Origin: UBA4665 sp036388555
GTDB taxonomy: Bacteria > Patescibacteriota > Saccharimonadia > Saccharimonadales > UBA4665
Length of the DNA: 64,000 nt
Assembly: GCA_036388555.1 (NCBI GenBank)
Contig: DASVRP010000010.1
Location: 1 to 64,000 of the forward strand
Direction of reading: 5' to 3'
Position 1 is the stretch's first letter. Every line of letters starts with the position of its first letter. Below, piece by piece: positions 1 to 7,460 of this stretch. The position numbers and the translations under genes were made by a program. The notes beneath the pieces were generated by a model. It was not told where the DNA came from, did no database searches, and worked only from the letters and a program-made list of their open reading frames with translations.

Positions 1-58
1 GGGCCTGGGCAAGCCAGGCATATTGTGCCGCAGTTAAAAAGAACGTAGCATGTTTCAT
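1..58 (-). CDS. N-terminus of an unidentified protein (partial, runs off window)
   Basis: An ATG at 58 on the minus strand follows a strong Shine-Dalgarno (AGGAGG, complement of 68-73). The 19 visible codons read MKHATFFLTAAQYAWLAQA, hydrophobic after the first four residues, compatible with the start of a signal or membrane segment. The gene continues beyond base 1, so no function can be given. It is one of the minority of genes here with a classical ribosome binding site. Confidence 0.55.
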   Translation of the reverse strand, partial: MKHATFFLTAAQYAWLAQA

Positions 59-107
59 GGGTAGCACCTCCTCTTGTTTAAGCGCAAAGGTATGCTACCC
101 GTTTTTT
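59..107. promoter_or_regulatory. Inverted repeat enclosing the SD of the minus-strand gene
   Basis: GGGTAGCA (59-66) and TGCTACCC (93-100) form an 8-bp stem with a 26-nt loop. On the minus-strand transcript the loop holds the AGGAGG and the 3' arm of the stem ends directly before the ATG. On the plus strand the repeat is followed by GTTTTTT, so it could instead be a terminator for plus-strand transcription. Confidence 0.4.
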
Positions 108-236
108 GTGGTATGGGCTGTGAGTTTTGAAACTAGTTAAAAGAAGCGCCATATTTGAGTTGCGAAGTACGTCAGCTAGGGGTAGCCGCACAGCTTATGC
201 TAAGTTATTTTCATATGATGCTATAGACTAAAAGAT

Positions 237-740
237 ATGATAAGCAACGACCTCGATGGCTCTATCCATGAGATTAATATTTCAGATCTTTCTTGGCGAC
301 CTTCGGCTTACGGCATCTGTTTGCGTGACAATAAAGTTCTGCTGTTACATCAGAGTGGCAAGTACCACCTGCCAGGTGGCGGCATTGAACTCGATGAGCA
401 TCCGGAGGATGCCGTTACTCGTGAAATCATAGAAGAAACAGGTATTCCGACGTTTACACAAACATTAATCGACATACGAAGTACCTTCTTTTCATGGAAA
501 TCCGAAGGTAAAGATGAGAATCTACGACATGTCCATGCTTTGCTCTTTTACTATCTTTGTTCGGTAAAAGACGAGGATAACGGGCGACCCGCATTAACCG
601 CTAATGAGAAATACATGGGGCTACATCCAGAGTGGATAGAAACAGATGAACTAGACAACATCACGGTCGGCACTACCGTGGATTGGCGACCGGTTGTCAA
701 GGAAGCTGTGCTTATAAAAAATTCGAAGTACATCGACTAA
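237..740 (+). CDS. Nudix hydrolase
   Basis: 167 residues with a full Nudix box: GGGIELDE, then RE and EETGI, at about residues 46-70, matching Gx5Ex7REUxEExGU, the metal-binding motif for hydrolysis of nucleoside diphosphates linked to another group. The substrate cannot be read from the sequence. A TATAGA hexamer lies 9 nt before the ATG and there is no SD. A second Nudix gene is at 48759. Flanked by small genes with no evident functional link. Confidence 0.85.
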   Translation: MISNDLDGSIHEINISDLSWRPSAYGICLRDNKVLLLHQSGKYHLPGGGIELDEHPEDAVTREIIEETGIPTFTQTLIDIRSTFFSWKSEGKDENLRHVHALLFYYLCSVKDEDNGRPALTANEKYMGLHPEWIETDELDNITVGTTVDWRPVVKEAVLIKNSKYID

Positions 741-813
741 AGGTACCCGTAAAGTTTATGCTTAGCTTTAATACAAAATATATCTAAACGATGAGGTTTC
801 CGGAGATATCAGT

Positions 814-1092
814 ATGAAAAAAAGATCGTCACGTATTGCAGGTATTACGGGCAGTCTGCTTGTCTTAGCTGGTTTTGCAATCTATCGGTATGAATATTAT
901 TTGGCTGACCAATGTGTGCTTACCGCTTTCACATACAACGAAACTTTCTGTGGAATGATCATTTCAACGGGGCCGAGTGTGTATTTCGCCTATATGCTAC
1001 CTAGAATTTTTATTGTAAGCGGAGCAGTTCTGATCATGTATTACATATCCAATACATTAAAGAAGCTGAGAAATAAAGAATCAAAGAAATAA
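814..1092 (+). CDS. Small membrane protein, unknown
   Basis: 92 residues with two hydrophobic stretches, about residues 9-25 (GITGSLLVLAGFAIY) and 57-80, and a Lys-rich C-terminus (LKKLRNKESKK). Two membrane passes are likely. Two Cys lie in the loop between them. A GGAG at about 801 precedes the ATG. I recognise no family. Confidence 0.5.
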   Translation: MKKRSSRIAGITGSLLVLAGFAIYRYEYYLADQCVLTAFTYNETFCGMIISTGPSVYFAYMLPRIFIVSGAVLIMYYISNTLKKLRNKESKK

Positions 1093-1146
1093 CAGTTGAG
1101 CCATATAGTTTCAAAATACGTCTATGAGGTTATTCGAATGTAATAT

Positions 1147-1191
1147 CACAGGTGTATACAGGATTGCGGGATTCCTCGGAACACACCTGTG
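1147..1191. repeat. 9-bp inverted repeat (hairpin)
   Basis: CACAGGTGT (1147-1155) and ACACCTGTG (1183-1191) are perfect reverse complements separated by 27 nt. No T-run follows, so it does not look like a standard terminator. It lies in the 152-nt gap between two small membrane protein genes and may be an operator or an RNA hairpin. Confidence 0.35.
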
Positions 1192-1244
1192 CCGACTGAT
1201 GTGCATATGACTATTTTGACCGGCATCTGGTAACATGACCGCAT

Positions 1245-1604
1245 ATGCCGATACTCAAAGGAATTAACTCCGTCATAGCATTCATGCTTGAGATAGCGAA
1301 GTTAGGCACCTTAGCTTACTGGGCGCAAGGGATGCGGTCAGCGGTAGGGTACATATTAGCCTTTGCCTTGCCGGTCATAGTCATAGCGATATGGGCTACA
1401 TATGCAGCGCCAAGATCCGTCGTGAGATTACAGCTGCAGTATCTAGCAATCCTAAAGCTATGTCTTTTCGGCCTGGCCGCTCTGGGACTGTACAGCAGAG
1501 GACACGCCACGTTTGGGATAGCATTCCTATCGGTTGCTTTGATCAGCACTGTGCTTGAGTACTGCTGGACAAAAAGACAGAAATACTCAGAACAAGCAGT
1601 ATGA
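1245..1604 (+). CDS. YrdB/DUF2568-like membrane protein
   Basis: 119 residues, four predicted membrane segments. The pattern LEIAKLGTLAYW, then WATYAAPRS, then LFGLAALGLYSRGHATFGIAF resembles the DUF2568 (YrdB) family of small bacterial membrane proteins, whose function is unknown. Length agrees with the family. A TAACAT hexamer lies 8 nt before the start, consistent with leaderless transcription as seen elsewhere in the window. Confidence 0.6.
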   Translation: MPILKGINSVIAFMLEIAKLGTLAYWAQGMRSAVGYILAFALPVIVIAIWATYAAPRSVVRLQLQYLAILKLCLFGLAALGLYSRGHATFGIAFLSVALISTVLEYCWTKRQKYSEQAV

Positions 1605-1633
1605 TTGACATCCTAATGCTTATCTGTTATCCT
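1605..1633 (+). promoter_or_regulatory. Sigma-70-type promoter for a short leader ORF
   Basis: TTGACA (1605-1610), 17-nt spacer, TATCCT (1628-1633). The -35 box overlaps the stop of the preceding gene. The first in-frame ATG of a 25-codon ORF begins 8 nt after the -10 box. Confidence 0.6.
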
Positions 1634-1641
1634 ACACTCAT

Positions 1642-1719
1642 ATGACATCAAGATGCGACCATATGACCACCACCAGTGCCGTAGCCGCTGCCCAAGCGGT
1701 TATTCAGGCTGGTCACTAA
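1642..1719 (+). CDS. Possible 25-residue leader peptide
   Basis: A short ORF starts 8 nt after a good -10 box, the spacing used by leaderless genes in this window. It encodes MTSRCDHMTTTSAVAAAQ... ending QAGH. It lies upstream of a terminator hairpin (1806-1828) and the RNHCP gene, an arrangement like a transcription attenuator. There is no run of one amino acid of the classical his/trp/thr type, only a Thr-Thr-Thr and an Ala-rich patch, so regulation by amino-acid supply is only a suggestion. It may be chance. Confidence 0.3.
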   Translation: MTSRCDHMTTTSAVAAAQAVIQAGH

Positions 1720-1805
1720 TCCCGTATCTTCGATATATCTCATCTAAGAACAAAGCCATACTATCAATCCTAGAAAATAAGTAGCGCGTCTACCTATCCA
1801 GCATG

Positions 1806-1828
1806 ACCAGCCATCCAGCTGGTTTTTT
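1806..1828 (+). terminator. Rho-independent terminator or attenuator before the RNHCP gene
   Basis: ACCAGC (1806-1811), loop CATCCA, GCTGGT (1818-1823), followed by TTTTT. Outer bases CATGA/TCATG extend the pairing past the T-run. It sits just 16 nt upstream of the ATG at 1844, so transcription of that gene from the 1605 promoter would have to read through it. Confidence 0.65.
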
Positions 1829-1843
1829 CATGTAAGGAAACAG

Positions 1844-2347
1844 ATGAAACGCTATGATACTAGATATAGATATGATGTTAAGAAGCACAAGGAGCAGGGA
1901 TGGAGAAATGAACACAAGGCAGGCGGCTTCAGATGCTCACACTGCCGGCAGTTCGTCGTCATCAATGACATCATGGGCACCGCGAACCGCAACCACTGCA
2001 ATTCCTGTTTGTGGTCGAAGCATGTCGACGAAGATAAGGGCGACCGCAGATCAGACTGTCACGGCGGTATGAGGCCGGTCGGCATGACGTTCAAAAACGA
2101 GGGTTACGGCCGCCAAGGTGAGATAATGCTCGTCCATAGCTGCGTGATCTGCAGCAAACTATCCATCAACCGTATCGCCCGGGATGACTATGACCATAAG
2201 GTCGTGGATGTCTTTGAGCTGTCAATAACTAATGATACGTACTCAAATGTGGACTGTGCATCAGCCGGTATTCGCCTCATGAGTAGAGATGACACTGACG
2301 AATTACATGCCCAGCTATACGGCAGACAGGAGAAATGCCAAATGTAG
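1844..2347 (+). CDS. RNHCP-domain zinc-ribbon protein
   Basis: 167 residues. FRCSHC near residue 30 and NRNHCNSCLWSKHVD near residue 50 match the RNHCP domain (named for its Arg-Asn-His-Cys-Pro motif; here the Pro is Asn). Four Cys in two CxxC pairs should bind zinc. A further CVIC is near residue 101. Function of the family is not established; nucleic-acid binding is plausible. AAGGA lies before the ATG. The 3' end overlaps the next gene by 13 nt, so the two are probably co-transcribed. Confidence 0.75.
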   Translation: MKRYDTRYRYDVKKHKEQGWRNEHKAGGFRCSHCRQFVVINDIMGTANRNHCNSCLWSKHVDEDKGDRRSDCHGGMRPVGMTFKNEGYGRQGEIMLVHSCVICSKLSINRIARDDYDHKVVDVFELSITNDTYSNVDCASAGIRLMSRDDTDELHAQLYGRQEKCQM

Positions 2348-3015
2348 ACAATAGCGTAAACACTTTACTTTTGTTTATTATTGTGGTATGTTTTATGGCA
2401 TTCGGAATGCATGACGCCCATAAACCCCCGATAGTACACGCCGTCAGCGAAGCGGTCAGTTTTGCGCGGAGTAACGGCGTTACGAGGCATGATACGCTTC
2501 AGATCGAAGGTAGGGCATACGAGGTTATCGCGATGCAGCCGGAACAATCGGAAGCAGTTACCATTCCGGAAATACTATATACGCCACAAGGCTTCCAGGT
2601 GGCGGTCGATACGGTTGACGAGCTCGGAAACGCACTTAAGACTTTCGGTTCCCAGACAAGGCAGAAGATACCGGCCGCGGTGATATCCAGCTCGGTCAGA
2701 CATCAGGAACAGCACCGCCGCGCGATGGATAGACTTGGTTTCACCGGTCTAAAATTCGCATTGAACGTAACGGACGAAGGCGAAGGGAAGCCGGGATGGA
2801 GCACCTGCACACTCGGTAAACCGCCTACATGGAACGCACGGATGAGCCTCGCGGCTGCAGCAGCCGCTACGGTTGATCCAACACCAGCGGATTTATTTCG
2901 TCTCAAGAAATTATCGTTCAGTTCTGTCGATCAGGTAGCAACGAAATTGCGCCGTAAGAACCGTGCCGCCGGCATGCCTATCTATCCGGTACCTATCGGC
3001 TACTCCAACTATTGA
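2335..3015 (+). CDS. Membrane-anchored protein, unknown
   Basis: 226 residues. Residues 9-24 (NTLLLFIIVVCFMAFG) form one membrane anchor or signal segment; the rest is soluble, with an HQEQHRRAM segment near residue 123 and an Ala-rich patch near 172. The start overlaps the RNHCP gene by 13 nt and an AGGAG lies very close to the ATG, so translational coupling is likely. I do not recognise a domain. Confidence 0.5.
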   Translation: MPNVDNSVNTLLLFIIVVCFMAFGMHDAHKPPIVHAVSEAVSFARSNGVTRHDTLQIEGRAYEVIAMQPEQSEAVTIPEILYTPQGFQVAVDTVDELGNALKTFGSQTRQKIPAAVISSSVRHQEQHRRAMDRLGFTGLKFALNVTDEGEGKPGWSTCTLGKPPTWNARMSLAAAAAATVDPTPADLFRLKKLSFSSVDQVATKLRRKNRAAGMPIYPVPIGYSNY

Positions 3016-3065
3016 GTCACCGCTTTACTTCCTATAAACAGTTTAGGTATACTTAAGCTAAACTT

Positions 3066-5222
3066 ATGCTTAAATCCAAACATCGTACACGACTGCGACG
3101 GATGCTATCTACGCCGATACTCCGCAACAGGCTTCTTGCCGGCGTCGTCATCATCACCCTGGCGATAATAGGCGTCATCGCGCTGTCGCAGTCGCGTGCA
3201 GCGACACCATCACTTTCATTCAGCGCTGCCGATGGCACGCTGAGCGGCGGAGCGACGCTGATGACAGACAACAGCGTTGCCGGCGGCAGGGCGGTCAAGT
3301 TCGCTGTTCCTGGTGCCGCTGCCGGGTTGCCGCCGTTCCTCAAGCAGGCCAGCTCGATCGCGACGTTCCTGGCACCGGGCGTCAAACCGCCGACGAACCA
3401 ATGGTTCAGTAACTTCGCGTTCAAACAGCCGTCTGATGTCGTCTTCGCCTATCCGTTCGCCATGCAGACGCTGCCGACAGGTTTCGGCACGATGTACCCT
3501 AAGGTCGTATCGACAGAGAAGACGGTCTTCGGCAGCTACGCGGCAGAGATTACGGCCAACTTTGGTGCCGTCAACACCCGCATGCTCGGGTACGATGACA
3601 TGTCAGTCGTCATGCAGGCCCGTGATGGTGCCGGAGCTACCGTTGCCGAATATCGACTGACACAGGGCTCACCGGTTATTTATATTACGTTGAAAGCAGG
3701 CAAGAGCGTTACACTGAGCGGTCCGACCGCTCCGGCAGTAGCCCAGCGTAGCGGTTATTACTCACTTGATATTGCCGGACATACCTACGTTTCGACGGGG
3801 AACAGTGCCGTCACGGCGACCGCAACCGGCAACAGCGTGACCTACCGGGCGAACAGCGATGGCCGTGTCGCCATCGGCGTCCTGCCATCCGGCCTGAGCG
3901 ATACTGCCGGCTTCATCGCCGAGATGCAGGATCCGCTGACCGGAACTGTCGTCGGCTACGGCACGGGCACGACATCTGTCAGTACGTCATTCAGCTTCAA
4001 ATCCGTCAATAATGACGGTGCGTTGATGGCAATCCTACCGATCCAGCAGTCCGGCGGCACTGCGCCCGGAACACTGATGGGAACGTACGCCACGATCCTG
4101 GGCACCCTGAAACTGTACAAGGCATCGACATACACCTTCCAGACCCCGACGATGGCTCCGCCTACGACGCTGGACGTCAGCAGGATCACGGCAGCCGAGA
4201 AGACTGAGATCGTCGCTGCACTGACGACAGACATCAATAACCTCAGCACGACCGGCTTCAGCGCCGATGACACATACTTTGGCGGCAAACAGCTGGCCCG
4301 GGCCGCCAACATGCTGACACTCGCCAGACAGCTTGGACAGCCGGCGCTCGCCCAATCGGCGTATGACAAGCTGATGGGACAGATGGACCTGTGGCTCAAC
4401 CCTGATAAGGGCAGCCGCGCCACCAAGTATTTCTACTATGATACCAACCTCAAGGGTCTGGTCGGCGTCCGCCCGTCGTTCGGCTCTGATACCGAGTTCA
4501 ACGACCACCACTTCCATTACGGCTACTTCGTCTACGCAGCCGGCATCATGGCCGACTACAACCCGGCGTTCGTCACCAAGCACGGCCTGATCATAAACAC
4601 ATTGATCCGTGATATCGCCAACCCGAGCCGCACCGATGAGTTCTTCCCCTACCTGCGGCCGTTCGACCAGTACGCCGGGCATTCATGGGCATCGGGGACG
4701 TCTCCATTCGTGGATGGCAACAATAACGAGTCATCATCCGAGGCCGTGAATGCCTGGTACGGCTTATACCTATGGGGCAAATCATCCGGCAATGCAAACC
4801 TCGAGACGCTTGGCCGCTGGCTGTATGGACGTGAATCGCACTCCGCGCTGGCATACTGGACCAACTTCGACCGCAGCCAATCGCAGTTCGTCAATTACAA
4901 GCCATCAGTCGTCTCGATGGTCTGGGGTGGCAAGATGGACTACGGTACCTGGTTCAGTCCGTCTTCCTACGCCAAGCTCGGCATCCAGTTGCTGCCGATG
5001 ACTCCCGGTAGCAACTATCTGGCGGTCGACCCGGGCCGTGTCGCTACCAACCTTACCAACCTGAACGACGGTTCAGCCCCGATGTTCACCGACGTCATGG
5101 CGATGTACCGCTCATACACCAATCCGGCAACTGCGGTCACCGAAGCCAAGGCTTTGCCGGCTACATCGATCGATGATGGCAACTCGCGCAGCTGGTTACT
5201 GGCCTGGGTGTATAGCCACTAG
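3066..5222 (+). CDS. Membrane-anchored GH81 endo-beta-1,3-glucanase
   Basis: 718 residues. A basic N-terminus and a hydrophobic segment at about 20-40 (LLAGVVIITLAIIGVIAL) export and anchor it. The GH81 signature is clear: PPTNQWFSNF near 102, then NDHHFHYGYFVYAAG near 480 (catalytic Asp region) and NNNESSSEAVNAWYGLYLWG near 555 (catalytic Glu region). GH81 enzymes cleave internal beta-1,3-glucan bonds (laminarin, curdlan, fungal wall glucan) by inversion. A TATACT lies 12 nt before the ATG. It ends in a CTAG shared with the convergent gene at 5219. It probably supplies sugars from fungal or algal glucan, or attacks neighbouring fungi. Confidence 0.9.
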   Translation: MLKSKHRTRLRRMLSTPILRNRLLAGVVIITLAIIGVIALSQSRAATPSLSFSAADGTLSGGATLMTDNSVAGGRAVKFAVPGAAAGLPPFLKQASSIATFLAPGVKPPTNQWFSNFAFKQPSDVVFAYPFAMQTLPTGFGTMYPKVVSTEKTVFGSYAAEITANFGAVNTRMLGYDDMSVVMQARDGAGATVAEYRLTQGSPVIYITLKAGKSVTLSGPTAPAVAQRSGYYSLDIAGHTYVSTGNSAVTATATGNSVTYRANSDGRVAIGVLPSGLSDTAGFIAEMQDPLTGTVVGYGTGTTSVSTSFSFKSVNNDGALMAILPIQQSGGTAPGTLMGTYATILGTLKLYKASTYTFQTPTMAPPTTLDVSRITAAEKTEIVAALTTDINNLSTTGFSADDTYFGGKQLARAANMLTLARQLGQPALAQSAYDKLMGQMDLWLNPDKGSRATKYFYYDTNLKGLVGVRPSFGSDTEFNDHHFHYGYFVYAAGIMADYNPAFVTKHGLIINTLIRDIANPSRTDEFFPYLRPFDQYAGHSWASGTSPFVDGNNNESSSEAVNAWYGLYLWGKSSGNANLETLGRWLYGRESHSALAYWTNFDRSQSQFVNYKPSVVSMVWGGKMDYGTWFSPSSYAKLGIQLLPMTPGSNYLAVDPGRVATNLTNLNDGSAPMFTDVMAMYRSYTNPATAVTEAKALPATSIDDGNSRSWLLAWVYSH

Positions 5223-5749
5223 TACGGACAGACTTTTGTGATACTTTTGGCTTGCACCGGCTCGCCGTCGAGTACGTATGCATGGGTATCCCAGTACGGC
5301 CGACTATCGGCATTCTCATTGTCTCCGCCGGGCCGTGGCGGTGTCAGACGGCCTATCCAGGTGTCCAGGAGCTGATAGCTGCCGTCATCGTCTTTGCAAA
5401 GCGTCAGGGTGACATACTGGGTCGTCTCGGGCTTGGCATTCTTGACGAAACGGGTATACGTCTTTTCCTTGAGCTTCTGGGCATAAATGATACTGTCGCC
5501 ATCCTCTGTTTCGACGATAGCCTCATGGCCGACGGAACGGCCCATATCCTGCTCGAACTGCAGGTCGTTGCCGGTGATCTTCGTACGGCCGACGAGCTCC
5601 TTTAGAAGCGCTAAGAGGTAGGGTTGGCGGGCAATCTTAGTGCCGGCCTGGGAATTGATGAGGTCAACATAGACCGTAGTGCCGTTGTTTGTCTTACCGA
5701 TGATGTGTTTCATGATTATTCGGGCGGATACGCTGCGGCGTACCATCAT
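5219..5749 (-). CDS. Conserved-looking hypothetical protein
   Basis: 176 residues, soluble. C-terminal half has alternating beta-strand-like stretches (TTQYVTLTLCKDDDGSYQLL, then WIGRLTPPRPG and SRPYWDTHAYVL). An internal Met (5713, MKHIIGKTNN) could be the true start, but the 5749 ATG overlaps the TGA of the 41-codon ORF upstream (ATGA), favouring coupling. The Thr/Val-rich strand followed by an aromatic-Ile-Gly turn loosely recalls RNase folds of the barnase/colicin group, but no catalytic set can be assigned. Function unknown. Confidence 0.5.
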   Translation of the reverse strand: MMVRRSVSARIIMKHIIGKTNNGTTVYVDLINSQAGTKIARQPYLLALLKELVGRTKITGNDLQFEQDMGRSVGHEAIVETEDGDSIIYAQKLKEKTYTRFVKNAKPETTQYVTLTLCKDDDGSYQLLDTWIGRLTPPRPGGDNENADSRPYWDTHAYVLDGEPVQAKSITKVCPY

Positions 5750-5871
5750 TTCTGATATAAGTATACTCTAGTTTTGCCATCAGCCCAAATAATGTCTTGG
5801 TAAGTATATTCGCTAACCCAGTCGGGTGTAGTACCGAGCCAGCTTGATGCGTAGCTGACTCTCGTACTCAT
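5746..5871 (-). CDS. 41-residue ORF coupled to the 5219-5749 gene
   Basis: Reads MSTRVSYASSWLGTTPDW... ending RVYLYQK. Its TGA overlaps the ATG of the next gene, the usual sign of a coupled pair. It overlaps, in another frame, the 28-codon ORF at 5813-5899. No strong SD precedes it. Confidence 0.4.
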   Translation of the reverse strand: MSTRVSYASSWLGTTPDWVSEYTYQDIIWADGKTRVYLYQK

Positions 5872-5899
5872 CGTGTAACTGTTTGATACGTGTTTCCAT
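5813..5899 (-). CDS. 28-residue ORF with a strong SD (alternative to 5746-5871)
   Basis: GGGAGG lies 6 nt before an ATG at 5899. The peptide begins METRIKQLHDEYESQLR, charged and probably helical. It overlaps the 41-residue ORF. Either may be real, or the pair may be one coding unit joined by a frameshift; sequence alone does not decide. Confidence 0.3.
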   Translation of the reverse strand: METRIKQLHDEYESQLRIKLARYYTRLG

Positions 5900-6034
5900 T
5901 ATCTATCCTCCCACGGCCTTCCCGGACCTGCTGCAATTCTGCAGCTTTATGCATCCGTAGACTATAAGATATCATACAAGCGTAATCACTACCGCTCTTG
6001 GCAGCCGGCGCGCTGCACCGTATGATGATGGTAT

Positions 6035-6961
6035 ATGAAGTTCTTAGACTCGGCCAAAGCGTCGATCGACCGCTATCAACGTGGCCATGCCTATCTGGCA
6101 TTCCCATTGGCAGTCATCAAGCGTTACGGTGACGACAAGACCGGCCGTCAGGCCGCGCTTATCACGTATTACGCCTTCCTGGCGTTGTTTCCGCTGCTGC
6201 TGGTATTCATAACGGTCCTCGGCATCCTGGTAAGCAGCAATCCTGATCTACGGGATGAGATCAGCAGCCAGGTGTTCCAGTATTTTCCGGTACTCGGCGA
6301 ACAGCTTCAGGGCAAGGTACACACTATCAAAGGCAGCGGGCTTGCCCTGGTACTTGAGATCTTGGTACTAGTTTACGGTGCGCGCGGACTAGCGGCCATG
6401 TTGCAGGAAGCCTTCAATAATGTCTGGCACGTCGAGAAGGAACACCGGCCGACCTTCATCAATGACAATCTACGTAGCTTCGCCATGATGGCCGCGGTCG
6501 GGCTCGGCATCATAGTCGGGACAGTCATCGGCTACTCACTCGGCATCATCGTTGATATCGGCATCGCCGGTACCATACTTGTGACGCTCCTGAACCTGGT
6601 GTTCACATTCGGCCTGTTCCTGGCAGTCTTCCGGCTCGGTACGTCTGGCCGGATCGCCACCCACTGGTTGATCCCCGGTGCCATCATCGCCGGTACCGGG
6701 GTCCTCGTCGTACAGCATTTCGGTTCGTACATCATGGGACACCAGCTTCCAAAACTTACCGACGAATATGGGGCATCTTTCGCCCTGACGCTCGGCATCA
6801 TGTTCTGGATCTACCTGCAGTCCCAGGTCATTTTGTTCGCCCTCGAGATAACTGCCGTGCGAGCACAGAAGGACTGGCCGAAAGGTCTCTTCAAGGACAA
6901 TGCAGATGATACGATTGACACGCCTGCTGTCATCGACCTGCGCGAAGACAAGAAGAAGTAG
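6035..6961 (+). CDS. YihY/BrkB family inner-membrane protein
   Basis: 308 residues, six membrane helices. The N-terminal ALITYYAFLALFPLLLVF and GLAAMLQEAFNNVWHVEKE are typical of the YihY/virulence factor BrkB family (once misannotated as RNase BN). Their exact role is unknown; envelope function is assumed. TATGAT lies 8 nt before the ATG. Length agrees with the family. The charged C-terminal tail is cytoplasmic. Confidence 0.88.
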   Translation: MKFLDSAKASIDRYQRGHAYLAFPLAVIKRYGDDKTGRQAALITYYAFLALFPLLLVFITVLGILVSSNPDLRDEISSQVFQYFPVLGEQLQGKVHTIKGSGLALVLEILVLVYGARGLAAMLQEAFNNVWHVEKEHRPTFINDNLRSFAMMAAVGLGIIVGTVIGYSLGIIVDIGIAGTILVTLLNLVFTFGLFLAVFRLGTSGRIATHWLIPGAIIAGTGVLVVQHFGSYIMGHQLPKLTDEYGASFALTLGIMFWIYLQSQVILFALEITAVRAQKDWPKGLFKDNADDTIDTPAVIDLREDKKK

Positions 6962-6971
6962 TCAGTAAGGC

Positions 6972-7409
6972 TTATTTCTCGGCAGTGATAGCAGTCTTCG
7001 GCTTCGGCTGGATGATGCTGGTGCAGAACATGCAGCGAGTCGCCTTTACCGGTATCTCCGAGAGGCATTCCGGGCATTTGCGCGTCGTTGGATCGGCAGT
7101 CTTCTGGGAGCGCTTCGCGATCTCACTCAGGTGATTCAGCGGCTGCACGACGAAGAAGAATACGACTGCCGCCGTCAGCAGGAAACTGAGGAAAGCATTG
7201 AGGAAATGGCCATAGGGAAACGTACTCCCGTTCAGTACGAATGAATACTTGGAAAAATCATGCTTGCCCTGGACGGCAGCGATCAGCGGGGTCAGAAAAT
7301 CACTGACGAACGCAGTAACGACAGAGGTAAAGGCAGCACCGATGACAACGGCGACGGCCAGGTCGACGACATTGCCACGGAGGATGAATTTCTTAAACTC
7401 CTGGAACAT
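6972..7409 (-). CDS. mscL: Large-conductance mechanosensitive channel MscL with zinc-ribbon tail
   Basis: 145 residues. Residues 1-100 are classic MscL: FKKFILRGNVVDLAVAVVIG (TM1 with pore glycines), FLTPLI, a short periplasmic loop and TM2 (LTAAVVFFFVVQPLN). It opens as an emergency valve on hypo-osmotic shock. After a short linker the C-terminus carries CPECLSEIPVKATRCMFC, two CxxC pairs forming a zinc ribbon, where ordinary MscL has a helical bundle. An SD (AAGGAG) precedes the ATG. Convergent with the YihY gene. Confidence 0.93.
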   Translation of the reverse strand: MFQEFKKFILRGNVVDLAVAVVIGAAFTSVVTAFVSDFLTPLIAAVQGKHDFSKYSFVLNGSTFPYGHFLNAFLSFLLTAAVVFFFVVQPLNHLSEIAKRSQKTADPTTRKCPECLSEIPVKATRCMFCTSIIQPKPKTAITAEK

Positions 7410-7460
7410 TATACGATCTCCTTACTATGTAGACTATTGTACAGGTTTTGTGTGAGGCGG

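Noticed and set aside
1660..1735. tRNA-like look of the region around 1680-1720
   Set aside because: No acceptor stem or T arm can be formed; the similarity is limited to a D-arm-like stretch inside the short ORF.
4035..4682. 215-codon minus-strand frame inside the GH81 gene
   Set aside because: GH81 motifs on the plus strand are continuous; the antisense frame has no start signals or domains.
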